From Apostichopus japonicus (lineage: Eukaryota; Echinodermata; Holothuroidea; Aspidochirotida; Stichopodidae), in assembly GCF_037975245.1 (NCBI RefSeq), contig NC_092574.1:16843213-16907212 (forward strand): a DNA stretch of 64,000 nt. Direction: 5' to 3'. The notes under the pieces were generated by a model. The model saw nothing but the letters and a program-made list of their open reading frames with translations, was not told where the DNA came from and did no database searches. Positions 11,418-25,320 of the stretch are shown here, one piece after another. Position numbers and translations under genes: made by a program. Position 1 is the first letter of the stretch, and the number at the start of each line of letters is the position of its first letter.

Positions 11418-13354
11418 CTTAAGTGTCAGTCAAAAGAAACATAACACATACTGAATGAGTCTCCTAAGGGCAGATACAATTTCAAGCAATTGCATGAAAC
11501 AAATTTACCCATATCATCACGTTTCTAGACATAAATAATGATGTTGGTCAACAGAATATTAAACGTTAATATGGGTCGTCTAGTCTGTCAGCATGTGAGT
11601 TCAAACATCAAGGCATTACCATCAAAACACACGTTTTTGCCTGAATGACAAAAAAAAGGGCAAGTTGTCAAAAGGAACCAAGCAGGTTAATGGATCATGA
11701 ACAAATGACCAGACTCAGTCATAATTCGTTCTACTGGTGCTTTAAAGACATCAACTATAACATATAAAATTACTTTCTTTATATCTCCTATTTCACATTT
11801 ATTCCAAAGAAAATGTAATTAAATTACCCAGGGGTCTTCCAACGAGTTAAAGTATGTCATTGAATACATAGTTCTATGAAGCGATGAGAATTTGCCAAGT
11901 TAAATGATGGACTTCCTGTAAAAACCAGCAGTAAACAACTCTCACAACACCTGTTACTTTTATTACAGATAGCATCTTTTTCAATGTATAGTGAAATATG
12001 TGGTTACCAATGCTACAAACCAGCAGGGCAGTTAAGAACCATGCATGTTGGAAAAGGTCATATCAAAAGGTGGACTCCTAGCCAGTAGGAAAAGGATTTA
12101 AAATTGTTTAGAAAATTTAAGATTTCCAGACAAAGTTTGATTTTAAAGCAGTTTGCTGAACTTTGTCTATAATTTGCAATATTTGGTGGCCATTTTATAA
12201 TAACAGGAGTTTGTTATATTACTGTATATTACAGTACTTGATGCCAATTACAACAGTATGCCAACCAAATTGTAAGTGAGACCATAGCCAAGAAACTTGT
12301 TTAAATGCCTTCAGTGTTAAACAGTTTCCCAAAAGAAGATCACACCAAAGCAAAAACCCTGAGGATTTTCTAGGATGCAAAAGTCGTAGAAAAAGCAACT
12401 AGGACAGGTGTACTTCTTCTGAATGGTAGATTCAGAAAAGAGAGTAGGTGGTTTTCCAAGAGTGAGATATACTGTAGGGTGCACAGTGCTTAAACATTAC
12501 CAGTTCAGTAGGTTTGGTAGATAGGGAAAGTGCTTAAAAAGTTGACTGGAGACAGGTAAGGTGAGGAGACTAAATCGATCCTGATTCACAGAATGTCAAA
12601 TTAATTTGAAACTCAGTGACATGACGATATTATAGGTTTTGCACACTTTTTACTTTTGTAACTAGTCTGCTAGTTGCATCTACGATCAGATGTTCTTTGA
12701 GCAAGGAGAGCTTTGTTGGTACTGAATATGCATTACAATGCATTCCCTTATTGGCTTGTATAAATCAAGAGGCAAGAGGCGTAACAGAATACATGAATGA
12801 AATCTGTCTTCAGCGGATAAATGTTTTGATACTTTCAATCATTATTTCTTAATTAATGAAATAATTAGTTTGGTGACACCTCATTTTTCAGGGTTCTTCA
12901 GATCAGCAATTTAAATGAAGTTCCATATTTTGAAAATGAACAGTTTTATGTACTTCCTTTTTCGAAACGCACAGAATCACTTTAACCCATCATGTTAAAC
13001 TAAAACCTGTCTGTTCTTATAACATTTGGCTGCTGGTCATTACTGTGTTATCAAACATTTAATTCAATACAGAAAATTGTTTCTCCAAAAAATTATGATC
13101 TTTTATTTTTATCACTTGCAAATTGCCTAATTTCAACTATATTGAGCAATTTGCAGGGTACAGTATTATCAACAGGCTACTCAAGCCCAATTAGCTTCTA
13201 AGTGCCTGCATTACCGATAATTGCAAGATTGTGGGCCAGTCTGATATCTTTCACAGCCAGATTTGTCCCTGAGGCTCCTACTGTATTGAGAATCCCTACT
13301 CTAGACACTGTACACGGAAAGTACAGCGTTGTTAATTTTGCATTTACACTAGAT

Positions 13355-13668
13355 CAGGGTTTTCCCTAACTTTTTCCCCAATGTAACCCCTGTGGATGTC
13401 AGAGTTGTCCACAAACCCCAAACTTTTCGAGTCATTATTATACTATAATATGCATAACAGTATTTTGTAAAAGATCAAGTTCATAGTGTCATATTGTAGA
13501 GTTTGTCAATAGGTACGACTTTTGTACATTACTAAAATTATATGATATATCAGATTTTAGTTCAACAAAAAGTACTCTAGATTTGACTTTCAGAACGTCT
13601 CACGAACTCCCTGGGATGGACTCACGCACCCCCCTGGGGGTTCATGCACCCCAGTTAGGGGACCCCTA
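13355..13668. mobile_element. hAT-type MITE, diverged
   Basis: The element is flanked by the 8-bp duplication CACTAGAT (13,347-13,354 and 13,669-13,676). The ends are imperfect inverted repeats: CAGGGTTTTCCCTAACT on the left, and AGTTAGGGGACCCCTA on the right. It has no coding capacity. It resembles the Charlie-like hAT ends common in animals. Confidence 0.8.
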
Positions 13669-15172
13669 CACTAGATCCTAATACTAAAACATACTGTACT
13701 GGCCTACAAGTGTAATGACTTGGAACTGCCGTGTATATACCTTAATGCAGCAAGGATAAATTTGAACCATGGATATTTGATGCAAAGCATCATTTTTTCC
13801 CCTTCACATCAACTTTGTATAACTGGTGTTCTTAGAGTATGATGTTAAAGTGAGTAACAATTGACTAAAACAGTAAAGAAAAAAAAATAGGTTTCCATTT
13901 GATGCTTAATTGCAAGTAATGGTCTCTCAGTAACTAATTAAAAAAAACAACTAACCCACTTCTAGTCATCACAGTAGTAACTTACTGATTCAACCTGATT
14001 TTGAAATGAAATGTTTTGGCCCTAGTTTCCCCACAAAACTTTGGGGTCTAATTACTTGTCAGCCAGCTAGTCCTGCATTTTAAATTAAATATGCTCCAAT
14101 TTTCCAGTACAGAAATGTACTTTGTGTACACATATAGTGTGTCATTTCTTAACCACACTAAGAATTTCCAAATTAGGGCATTTCTCTTTTTTTCCCTCTC
14201 CTTCCCTTTTTTTTATACCTTGAGAATAAATAAGAAGCTTAAATGTCGGCTCAATATTTTGTCTATATCGATGTGATATCTTTGAGCTGCTTAAATGTTT
14301 TAAGTATTTAAAATGTGTCACACCCATTGAAGTCACTTAGTGTTTACATATAAAAGATCAATTACATATATTATCCATTATTTAAACAGAGCTAGCTAAA
14401 CAAAAACAAGTCTGTATATTAAAGTACTCTAACAGGTTTTGCTAATCAATATTCCACAGTTGGCACTAAAAGGGAATATAGATAAGTTCACCAATTTTAT
14501 AAGAAAGCAAACAATTTATCACAACTTATTGGCAAACGAAAACGCATTGATTTCCACATTTATTCTTTTTTTTGTTAAAACATTTGCTTACTTCAAGATA
14601 AAAAAGAAAAGTTAGTTTGGATTTGTATATGAGGATATTTTTTCCCCCTTGAATGTTTACTTTAATAAGCATTTCTTTAATAACCATGGCAGTTATCATG
14701 GATGGTTGTCTGAAAGAGCTGTATATAGTGACATAAAAATAGCTAGAGCATGTCGCAACATTTCCAAATCTACCACAAAATTTGCAGCAATTTTTTCTGT
14801 CCTTTTTTGTTGACATTTTGTTTGTTCATCTATGCATGGTGTTAACAATTTTGTGAACATTGATCGTCTTGTTCATAAGTTTTGATGGTATCATTACACT
14901 GAGCAAAAGCAGCCTTAATTTGATTTGGGTATTATCCAGTGATGCTTTGCTTTGCTTAAACATTCTAATCCCTCTAAGGCCCTAAGGGGATCAAAGTAAC
15001 AGTAGGAATTAATCCATCCTAGATATATCTTGATGACAACACTAAACTTACAAATAAATTCAAGCAGCATGTTCAATTGGTTTTGGTAGAAAAAAAAACT
15101 AAATTAAAACTCTGCATTCTATACTTTTGTTATTGGAGATGTACAAATTCACCATTCTACTGAAGCTTGCTA

Positions 15173-15549
15173 CAGTGGCGGAGCTAGGGGTATCGGTCAA
15201 GGGGGGCGAGAATGGTCTGTAGGGGCGCTTCCAACACTATCTACTGTAAGCGGAGCGCCACCACAGGTTGGCGAGGAGCAAACATACATTTTGAGAGTAA
15301 AGGTACTCCCTAGATCGCCGGAAATGACCCTTTCCGGGCCTTGCTAATTTGCAGATAAACGAAGAATAAATAGGTGTCATCGCCAAAAAATGTGACAAAT
15401 GTCAATAGGTAGATGAGAGCGCAATAAAAAAGTCAATTATCGCGAATAAGTAAAAAGTGGTAAAAAGCTGAAAAGGGCGCCAGCAGTCAATTTGAGTCCG
15501 TCAGGGGAGGCATCCGCCCCCCTCTGACTGTATGGACGCTCCGCCACTG
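15173..15549. mobile_element. hAT-type MITE (element 2)
   Basis: A 377-bp element with ends CAGTGGCGGAGC... / ...GCTCCGCCACTG and a perfect 8-bp target duplication GCTTGCTA (15,165-15,172 and 15,550-15,557). It is non-coding. It carries the same subterminal hairpin core as element 1 (about 15,236-15,345), although its terminal repeat is different. Confidence 0.9.
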
Positions 15550-15923
15550 GCTTGCTATATTTATGATTTATAAGATGGCTCGTATGATCAAATACAAAAG
15601 TTATTTTATCTCAAAAATTTGATGTTAAACGTTATTGTTTCAGTCGCAAATGTATAAAGTTTACGCCTTGAGTTTTATCTTTCTTGGTGTGATTTCGTAT
15701 TTCCTTTAATGATCAGTACAGTATGTACTGTATGGCCTTATTACAACTTCATGGCAAACTAGATGCAAAATACAACTTAGAAATGATTTAAGTCATAAGC
15801 TTACCAACTTTCATTTCATATAAAGAAGACAAAAATTCCACATTTCAGGTTGTTTCATGTTCGAGCTGTAAAACTGTAAAAAGCTTATGTGGTCCAATTT
15901 AAATGTTCCTCCATCTGTTTCTT

Positions 15924-16290
15924 TTAAAGGCATTGAAGACTTGCCCCAAACCGCGTGCGGCCATCTGAAAAAGTTAACTTTCCGTTGCTTGCAAGTGACG
16001 TTTTGTTCGTGTCACTATAAAATGCAGACAGTAATGAAACGTGATACCTTGTTATCTTTAGCTGGACCTGAGATGTCCATTGCTGTATCGTTTGTATCCT
16101 GTGCTGTGGGTATTGACCGCAGCTGTATGTACTGACTGTATACTAGTGTTTAATTACCGAGGGTAGCAAGCTGTGTGTTTATTTTCTGGGATTGATGTGG
16201 TGTCTAACAATTCTGTTACACCTCATTCGAAACTAGGTCAAATTACCAACATTAGACGTTTCTTTTTGCGCGAGTCTTCACACCCTTTAA
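15924..16290. mobile_element. TTAA-flanked MITE, family A, copy 2
   Basis: Second copy of the family seen at 11,110. It starts TTAAAGGCATTGAAGACTTG, ends GAGTCTTCACACCCTTTAA, and keeps the same internal blocks. It is about 60 bp longer because of an internal stretch near 16,105-16,170. The two copies are clearly diverged, so the family is not young. Confidence 0.8.
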
Positions 16291-16665
16291 ATGTGTCTAT
16301 GATAGTCTGTTTATGTTTCAGTTTGCTTCTCAGAATATCCTACTAGGATGGAATTTAAGTCAGGCCCTTTAACTTTCACATTTACACAAAACGTTATCAT
16401 TGAGTACTTGCTTCATTCTACAAAAAAGTCTGATACTGTATCTTAGTTTCATCAATTTCAATTTCATGTTGAATAAATACTCAAAATGTTTTGTCAAATA
16501 ACTAAAATTTGGCTACAAAAAAAAAATAAAATAGAGATGTACTGTACTTCAACATTGTATTCATGTATGCTTATTGTGACAGAAGAGTTGGATTAGAATT
16601 AGCTGACAAGTTTTATGTACTGTCAGCCATACATTTGACAGCTGCCAAGTGTTTGTGTGTGGGTC

Positions 16666-16915
16666 TTAAAGGTGTCAGTATAGGCCCCAAGTTGTAGCAT
16701 GCTATAATTGCTAGAAGTTTTCAAAAGGTGCTTTCCTGGAGGACTTTACTCTCCAAATTGTTCTCAGACATTTTTAATGAACACACAAGATGGCTGAATG
16801 TCCCAGTGAGGAGAATTTCCTCAAAAGTTGTAATAAAAACAGTTTAAGAATTTAAACCAAAGGTGACCACATTTGAATATCTAGCATATTTGGGGCCAAT
16901 ACAGCATACCTTTAA
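16666..16915. mobile_element. TTAA-flanked MITE, family B, best copy
   Basis: The element starts TTAAAGGTGTCAGTATAGGC and ends CCAATACAGCATACCTTTAA, imperfect inverted repeats extending over about 35 bp (GGCCCCAA.T, TGCTAG inside). TTAA occurs at both tips. Diverged relatives lie at 20,890-21,150 and 29,469-29,710. Single end-like pieces lie at 17,283-17,345 and 26,925-26,995. Confidence 0.75.
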
Positions 16916-17282
16916 CTACACACTGACAGGTCATTAACTTATCGTCAAGCTAGAGGTGAGAATGGATGTTTTTTTAAATTATTCTAAAAATTAGTCACTG
17001 TAGTTAAGGGGCACCTTTACCGGAGCACAATAATCCTTTTTCCTTGCATATATGAAAGGTTAGCTTCCATACACACGCCCACAACATGACACCATGCAGA
17101 GAAAGACATTATTGAATTCCCAGTAGTCCTACAGTATCTCCCTGCTTTATCAAACTTTTACTAATATTTACAATGAAGTAAATATTCAAATTTACAGTGT
17201 AATATGTGAACAAGTCTCTAAGTAACTACAGTATAACGAAATTGTTTCTTGCTTTCATTTGCAAATGAAGAATTAGGAAGTA

Positions 17283-17345
17283 TTTAAAGGTCATCAGCAT
17301 TATTCCCAAATATGCTAGAAAAGTCAGATAATGGTCACCTGTGCT
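17283..17345. repeat. Family B MITE end fragment
   Basis: TTTAAAGGTCATCAGCATTA and the following CCCAAATATGCTAGAAAAGT match the terminal repeat of the family B MITE. No partner end is visible nearby. Confidence 0.45.
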
Positions 17346-20300
17346 CTAAGTTCAACAAGCATCATTACTGCCCCACTAAAAGCAGTAACCCATATACCGA
17401 GATATTAAAGCCATTGGAGGGAGGCCTAGAGAGACCCTAGATCCCCAAACATCTGTCACCCACCCCTCTAAATTGTCAGAAATGTTTTTTCATTTTTTAG
17501 AAAATAAGTCATGCAGGCCCCTCCCTCTAGAAAAGCATTGCAAAGTTTGAACTTTGCATTACTGTACCAGGGTCATACTGTAAGCACTTGAAGCAACCTA
17601 TAAGTTCAATCACATTATTATGTACCATGTAAACAGAATGCTACAACTGCATCACCATAATGAATATACAGAGAATCAAGGTAATCATTGATAAGGACTA
17701 CATTGGGTGGATCTAGGCATAGAGACTTTCCACTTCCTGTCATACCTTAATTAGGAACTTCCTGACAATACCATTCCAAAGACTGCCATTATCTATGTAA
17801 TGCATACACCTTATAAGTACCAGAAGTTAAGTGTGGCTGGCATAGTAGGTCGGTTAGTAATTGGAGTTTTTTTTTTAAACATAATATCAAAAGATAGGGT
17901 ATAATGTTAGTGTTTATATGGAGTTTTTGCAACAGTATTGAAGTTTAAGATTTTTTTTGTCATGAAATATTGAAAATTTTATGTACAAAAGTTGTTATAC
18001 ATTATTTTGTAGACAACAAAGTGTGCAATAAGATTTTTTTTTATGCAACTCAACTATTGATCATATATATGTTTAATTGTGTAGAGTCAATAAGTGAGTG
18101 GGAGATACTAATAATACAGATTTGCATGATTTTCATTCTTCTTCAATAACTATAAGCTCTGTCACTTTATGGATCTGGTGGAGGATGGAGTGGATGAATA
18201 ACATACCGTCCATGTTTAATAACTACAACATTTTTCAAACCAATTACGAGCCTTCGTGCACTACATTAGAGTTGTAAACAATGCTCAGAGTTCAGGGCAG
18301 AGCTCTGTATCCTAATTCCTAGTGTAAATACATTTTTAATCCTGATTGAACAATATTTATCCGGGTTGTGCCCATGTTCTCAGTGTCAAGAATCGACTTT
18401 GTATGCAAAACCGTTTTGAATCAAGGTAATGCTCAGATCAAACATGACATCTAAATGTTAGTTATAAAACATCATAGTATAGTATATATGTATTGCACAA
18501 GGAAACTACTTCTTCTACTGATGGCATGACCAGATGCAGTTCAAGTGTCAACACTCTCTCTTGAAATACCCAACAAATTTGATATCCTGACTTATCACAA
18601 TGTACTGTACAGGTCGGCCCTAAATGAAATAAATTATTTTGACGACAGTGTCAAATTCCGATCAGCTTTTTTTGTCCTACTGTTACTTATTCTCTTTCAT
18701 TTCTTCATTTTGCAAGAAACCACAAACAATTATATGAATAAAACGATAAAACTGCTTTTGAAAGAAATACATAATTAAAAGGGATAACAACAAGTATGTA
18801 ACATTAAAATTTAGTCAGTACAGTATAACACATTATGTGTGATCATGCATGGGGCAAGGAGGTTTTAAAAGAAATTATTTCCAATATAACCTTTTCAATG
18901 TAATTTTCAAGATCCCACAGAAAAAGTATGAGATCTTATTTTGCAATAAAAGAATGAAGCATAATTATAAAACGAAAAATATGAAGGAAAAAAATATGAA
19001 AAAATTAATAATAATATGGAAAGGCCAACTCTGATGTGATTTGCCATAGAAACTGTGTAAACAATAGACCACTACATCCCATTGATTCCCAACTGGTGTA
19101 AACAGGAAATCACATTAAGGCTCTTCAGCATGTAGAGGTCAGAGACCAATGACGGTCACAGGACTGGTCATTGGTTAAAATCTAATCAATTAATAAATAA
19201 CAGACCACAGAAATTAGCCAGTAAGAGTACGGTAGTAACAACTTTTTCTGGATTTCTTGCGGTTTTTAAAATATCTGAAACCGATGGAAACTTTTATAGA
19301 TTAAGAGAATACTTATAAACTAGTAAAAAGTTTACAAAATATATATACTAAAGAAATGCTGATCCTAAGTTTAGTAGTGACAAGAACCCATGGATCTGAA
19401 CTGAAAGGGGCAACATCAGTTTTGTTGCTGAAACACATGAGAGATGTTCAGTTCCATTCTTCGTAGGCTAAGCCGGCTATTAATCATATACTGAACTTAG
19501 GAGGTAATTTGAAACAAGAAATAGGCAGCAAATACTAAAAAATAAAAAAAGTGAACGATGTTAGTACTGACATAAATGAATTAAGGGTACTGTAACTTTA
19601 ACTTCCAAGTAATTTTAAGAGCTTAAGTTATTTTAATTGATCACCGCTCTGTTTTCTTATCACAAATAAGCAAAACAGAGGCTGCCAATGTGTATTGTCA
19701 TGTTGAGGCACACCATCAATCATAAGACTAATCTAAACAATTGATAAAAGGTTTCCTGGACATAAAAAAGGAGAGAAAAGAAAAGACAAATATTTTTAGA
19801 GTAAACATGATCTTAATGCCTTAATGTGGAGTAATAGTCGGGACAGTACCTTTTGAACATTTCAACAGAAGTAAAAACAATTATAACTTTGAAGAATGGA
19901 ATGATCAGACTGCGAGCTAATGACAATGAGAACAGCAAGGAACAACAGTGGTTTCATAATTGACTTTAAACAGATTTAACATATTTTGCTACTACTTCTG
20001 TTCTTATCTAACGAAAATATGACACTGCAAATATTTTCCAAAGTAGATCAACTTTAATAGCTTTACTCAGTTTTGAGTATATTTAGAAAAGTCAATTTGG
20101 TTTAACATTTAATTATTTTGACTCAATTATTCGAAATAGATCTATTACACGGTGGAGCAACTAACATTGCATTTTAAATCACTTTTCATGCACTTTTGTA
20201 CCATGTGACTATTGCCCATTTGAACAAGCTCTTTACCGTCAGTTTTCTCACATAAATCAAGTCAGAGAGGCAATAAAATCGCTACATGATCAAGCTTAAA

Positions 20301-20889
20301 ATGTATGTATTGCCATTACCATCATGCTTGCTTGTGTTTGAAAATGCCATAGGTTTCCCAGGAAACCAAATAAGCAAAGTTACATTAAAATTCCCTCCTC
20401 TGTTGAAATTATTGACAACAGTTTCAAATTCACAAGCCACAAAGTCCTGAACCTAAAATGCAAATCTTTCAATGAATTACTTTAATATATCAGTAGATGT
20501 CTTATCCAAACAAACTGACAGATAAGGACACCGATCACAAACAGGGTCATACCCTCCTTCCATGGTGACATGGAATCGCAAATCAATCACACAGCCTTAG
20601 GCCCTGTCAGAAAGGTCCTTTATAAGGTCCTGCTATGCATGTAAAAGCAATCATGTTGAACCTGCATGAGACCTTACATTACATATCTATTGTATGTTAA
20701 GCTCTTTAAAAGGTATATTGATTGAAAATAATAAATTGTTTTGCGCTGTTTTTGACAAATGCAGTAAACAGATTGTCAACGATGATTCCCAGTCATATTC
20801 AACAGAGCTCTGAGAATCAAACAGCAGACCTTTACAGACAGTATATGGATCTGGCTGAGCCTCCAAGATGAAGTCAAAATAATGTAAGG

Positions 20890-21150
20890 TTCAAAGGTCA
20901 TCAGTATTGATCCCAAAGTTTAGCCTGTTTGAATTTGCTAAAAGCTTTCAGAAGGTATACCTACCTGGAAGGTTCTGAAATCCCAAGTCATTCCCAGACA
21001 TTGAGAAGTGTCCAGAATTAGACAAGTAAAAGTCTAAGTGAGGAAGACTGCTAAGAAGGTGACAATAATAAAATGAGTGTTGAAATTTGAATATGAGCGA
21101 CCATTACTGGACATTCTAGCATATGAGAGCAATATTGTTGATGTTTAACT
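20890..21150. mobile_element. Family B MITE, diverged copy
   Basis: The left end CAAAGGTCATCAGTATTGAT with CCCAAAGTTTAG, the middle block (gctt-TCAGAAGGTATACC-TGGA), and the right part TTGAATAT...ACATTCTAGCATAT follow the order of the 16,666 copy. It is heavily diverged. Confidence 0.55.
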
Positions 21151-24100
21151 GGGTGTACATGCTGATGGCATAGTGGTGTAAAGATTGATCCAGCCACTTT
21201 TAGAAAGCTGACGTCAGAGTACACTTCCATGTTATTGAGTTGAAACAATTTAATTCTTAATTAACTTCATGTTACACTTGTAACTGTAAAACAGTGAGTA
21301 ATTGCCCATTTATACAGCTGCTGTTAATAAGAAAGTGAGAGTTCAAAATTGCAAATTTCCACCTTTATCGGCCCGACCTCAAATTCTAACACCAGTTCAG
21401 AGCTAACCCATATCCCAAACATCTAATATTTCTAGGGAAGATTGGCATTACCCTTTTCTTACGATATAACGCAAGGATGACATACTGCAGTACAAGGAGG
21501 AGCAGGAGGAATAACAATCTAGCCTCCCACAGTCATTTCTTATCACTGGCCAATGGCTCAACATTACAGCAACCAAGCTACAGTACATTGCAACTAGGGC
21601 AGTCTGCAACCCCAACTTTGTAATGTTTATAGCGATATTTGTTAATATTTTCATTGTACCCATGTTTGCTTAAAACATGGCATTGAGTAGGAAGGTGATA
21701 TTAAACTGGTTTTCACAAAAGAAAACAAAGGTTGGACAGACTCTGGGGTCACTGGGAACGAAAGTGTCAGGGGAAAAAAGGCAATTATAGTTATATTATG
21801 AATAAACATAAACTGACATTTTCATACCTATTAGCTAAGCCTGAACCAAGAAAATTATTCATCCTATTTAGAATTTGAAACCCTGAGAGTCAAAACACCA
21901 TCAGCCTTCCTTCCAACCTTGTGGGCAATTTTGTTTCCACTACAATGTTCAATATTATATTGGATCTGATCTTTTGGATGAATCAGTTTGCATCAATTGG
22001 GAAAAGAAAAATAAGCTTACTGCATGATCAATCAAGAGGGTTTGCAAAGTGGCTGAGGTTTTATGAAAACTTCTGCCTTGATTGCGATATAAATGATTGA
22101 TGAAAATATTCCAAGCTGGTAATAGTTAGATTATCTGGTTTCATGGAAAGCCACACCGCTTTTTCATCAAGAAGTTACCATATGTAAAATATAAATGGTT
22201 TTAACATCTGTCTAAACAGTAGCAAGGGGAATTACTTAGAAAGATCAGGCATGCAGTTTGCAAATTATATATATTCAATCAAAGCGAAGAAGGTTAAATT
22301 CAGAAAAGGAAGATAAAATCACTGAGAATATGACGAGCATACTGATTGGGAAAAAATATATGGAAAAAAACTAGCAAAAAGTGCAAACAGAATTTTAACA
22401 TATATTTAGTTAATCTATGTCCAGCAGAATTACGCAATATACTGTATATGACATCACGCACTTACAGTATATGTACTGTAAAGGCAAATCCATTGATGTA
22501 ACAGTCAGACTATTCTATGGGGGGGGGGGGTTCAGTAGTGGTGGGTCTGTGCAAGTAGTGTTAGAGCCTGTGGCATAGCTATGGGGACATGGACTTAAAA
22601 TATGCAAGATAAAAGGTTACTTGTTTTGGAAATTGGTTCTGCCTGTTCCCTATAGAAGCATTGAGCGCTCGCCCATAAGAGTACAGTATTCATACAGTAG
22701 CTATGTCACTGGTTGGGGCTTCGGATAGTGTTGGAGTTAGGGAGGTAGTGTATGGAGACAGGATGCATTGTCTCAATATTCCAAGTAGACTATTCCAAGA
22801 CTGTGCACTGTACTTAAATGTTTGTGAAGTTCTCAGGTAAAATTGCAGAATTTTTAATTGTGGTTATTGATTCTTACTTGCTCATACTTTACTTCCATGA
22901 ACTTATTGGAGAGAAAGGCTATTTTACATATTTCTTCCTCTTGCTACCCCTGTACATTGATCCAAATCATCGGGAAATTAAATTTCAATTTAATAGCTTT
23001 CATTATTAATACATTGCCAAGCAAGCAGCCATTGTGATCATTCATAGGTGGATAGGCTTTAACATAATAAATAATTGCCAAACCTCAATGTACTCATTAT
23101 TAATTTGTTAATTGATGGATTACTTAAAAATCAAGAGATATTGTATGGTACACTTCATAAAGTCCAAATTATACATTGTGGCAATTAGTTGAGTATGGTA
23201 AAATCATTGCAGCTACAGTATATAATATCACACTCACAAAGTTACTCAGACTCTCAGTATAGGCCTATAGTATAATAGCATAAGGGCAGAAGATACCATG
23301 GGTAAAAGTGCCCTGTATCAACTCTCCATTGCCAACAATGTGTATAGGCCTACTAAACAGTTTCTTCATTGAAGCACTGTATCAAATGTAATCAATAAAT
23401 AAATATACTTGAAGCAGATATGAAAAGTCTGTTGTACATCATTTAGTGTGCAAACAAACTCTTATCAAACAGAGATACTAGCATATGATACAATAATACT
23501 ATAGGCACAGCTGTTCAAGGACCCATGTCCCACATGATTATTGTCACTCCATCTTCAAAACTACCAACTTTATTTATCATCATCGTAATTTCAATGATGG
23601 AATCAAATTTGAGAAAATTTACAGTCCTGATACATGTTAGAGACTACAATTTCCTGTTACATTAAGCAGCATGATTATCTACCAATTATAACACAATTAG
23701 CCCCATAATGATTGCTAAAACCCAGTATTGGTCAGATTCTTTTTTATCACAACCTAAAGAGAGAATTAAATGATCAACTTAAAGATTCACCAAGGTATCA
23801 TGCAGGTCGTGAAATTCAGGCTACAACATTTACTGGCAAAAATGCAGTGGGATTCCCTGTTTGTTAGTAGAAAAAGAAGACCTTGTATTTTGGGGTCAGT
23901 AGACATTTAAAGAACATAAACACATTTATAAGTCAGTTTAAAGCAATCATCAGTCATAAAATCGACATGATTTCCCTACCTACTGAAATATAAGCCCTGT
24001 ACTACTGCTTACAGTATAACAGCAGCAAATATTATTGGGCTTCTCCCTATAAGCCTGAGCAGTAACTGATGTGTGCTGTCATTCAGGAAAAAGTCACTTG

Positions 24101-24589
24101 TATTTTTTAGCAAGTAGCTAAACTTGTGAAATTCTAGGCCAGTCATTTGTCTATTTTTGCTTTTTAATACACATGTAAACCAGTGGTGTACAATATTTCT
24201 CTTCAGGGTATGAAATATATTGCAACGTGCATGCCCTTACTTTCAAGTTGCAAACATAGACTTTCTTTGCCCCAACAGATTTTTACTCCTCCTGGACTCC
24301 ACTGTCCCACATTAGAGACTCATAAAAGGATTGTAACATCTCATAAAACTGTCTTTGATGAGTTTTCTAAATCTGTATTAGTCAGTAGTAAACACAGAAG
24401 AAAATAACATAAAAGCTTTCAATTATTTACCTATTCCCCTCAACTCAATTTACTCAATCACCCTAGTAGATAAAGGTATAGATCATATGTCACCACAAAG
24501 CTGTCTGAAATGCAAATTTAAAGCACTATTCTATCGACTGAAATTCACACCGTTCTGCCATAAAATCTATTTTCTACTCTTGAAATTGA

Positions 24590-25320
24590 CTGCTTGAGGC
24601 TGACGGAGATCCATAATTGTAGATTCATTACAAATAATTGATGGTGCAGGATCTATATTTATATATTTGCTCAAGGAAAATTTCTATGAAGCTGAAACAT
24701 GTTTGCATGAGTTAACTGGTATATATTTATCTGCTTCAAGGGTTAAACCTTATTAATAAGTTACAAGTACAGTATATCAATGGAATTCCTACACTAGTTG
24801 TAAGCTGGGTCATTATGAGACTTTTACTACTCTTAACATTGACTCAAGAGATTCAAGTGATTCATAATTGTATAGTTAACAGCATTTATAGGAGATATAT
24901 CTTCTCTGGAAAAAATAAAAATTCTATACAGATGATATATTTGGTGTTAAGCTGTATTACACATCTGCTTCGACAAACTAAATACAAGAGTATATCAATT
25001 GAATGCTATAGGCACACTTTATGAGAACTTAACAAGATTCAAGCCATTCAAAATTATTGATTCAATTAAATATAATTTATGGTGCACAATAACAAGGAGG
25101 TATACTTCTCTAAGAACATTTCTATGAAGATGAAAAATGTTGGCACAGGGAGTAATGTATTGCATAACTTGCTGGTCAGAGCTTAAAACTATGAAATATT
25201 ATGGACTGCTATCCCCCATCATTGACGTGCTACAGACTCATTGTAGATTCAGTATACATAATATATGGCACAGAATCATAAAGAGAAGGTGAAAAGTACT
25301 TGACGATAACCAATATTAAC
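24590..25320. repeat. Degenerate tandem repeat, unit roughly 200-280 bp
   Basis: Words such as CATAATTGTA.A (after GATTCA- or GATCC-like bases), TTTCTATGAAG.TGAAA, TATATCAAT.GAAT and CATCTGCTTC recur in the same order about three times. It looks like an old tandem array. By-eye alignment only, so the boundaries are rough. Confidence 0.35.
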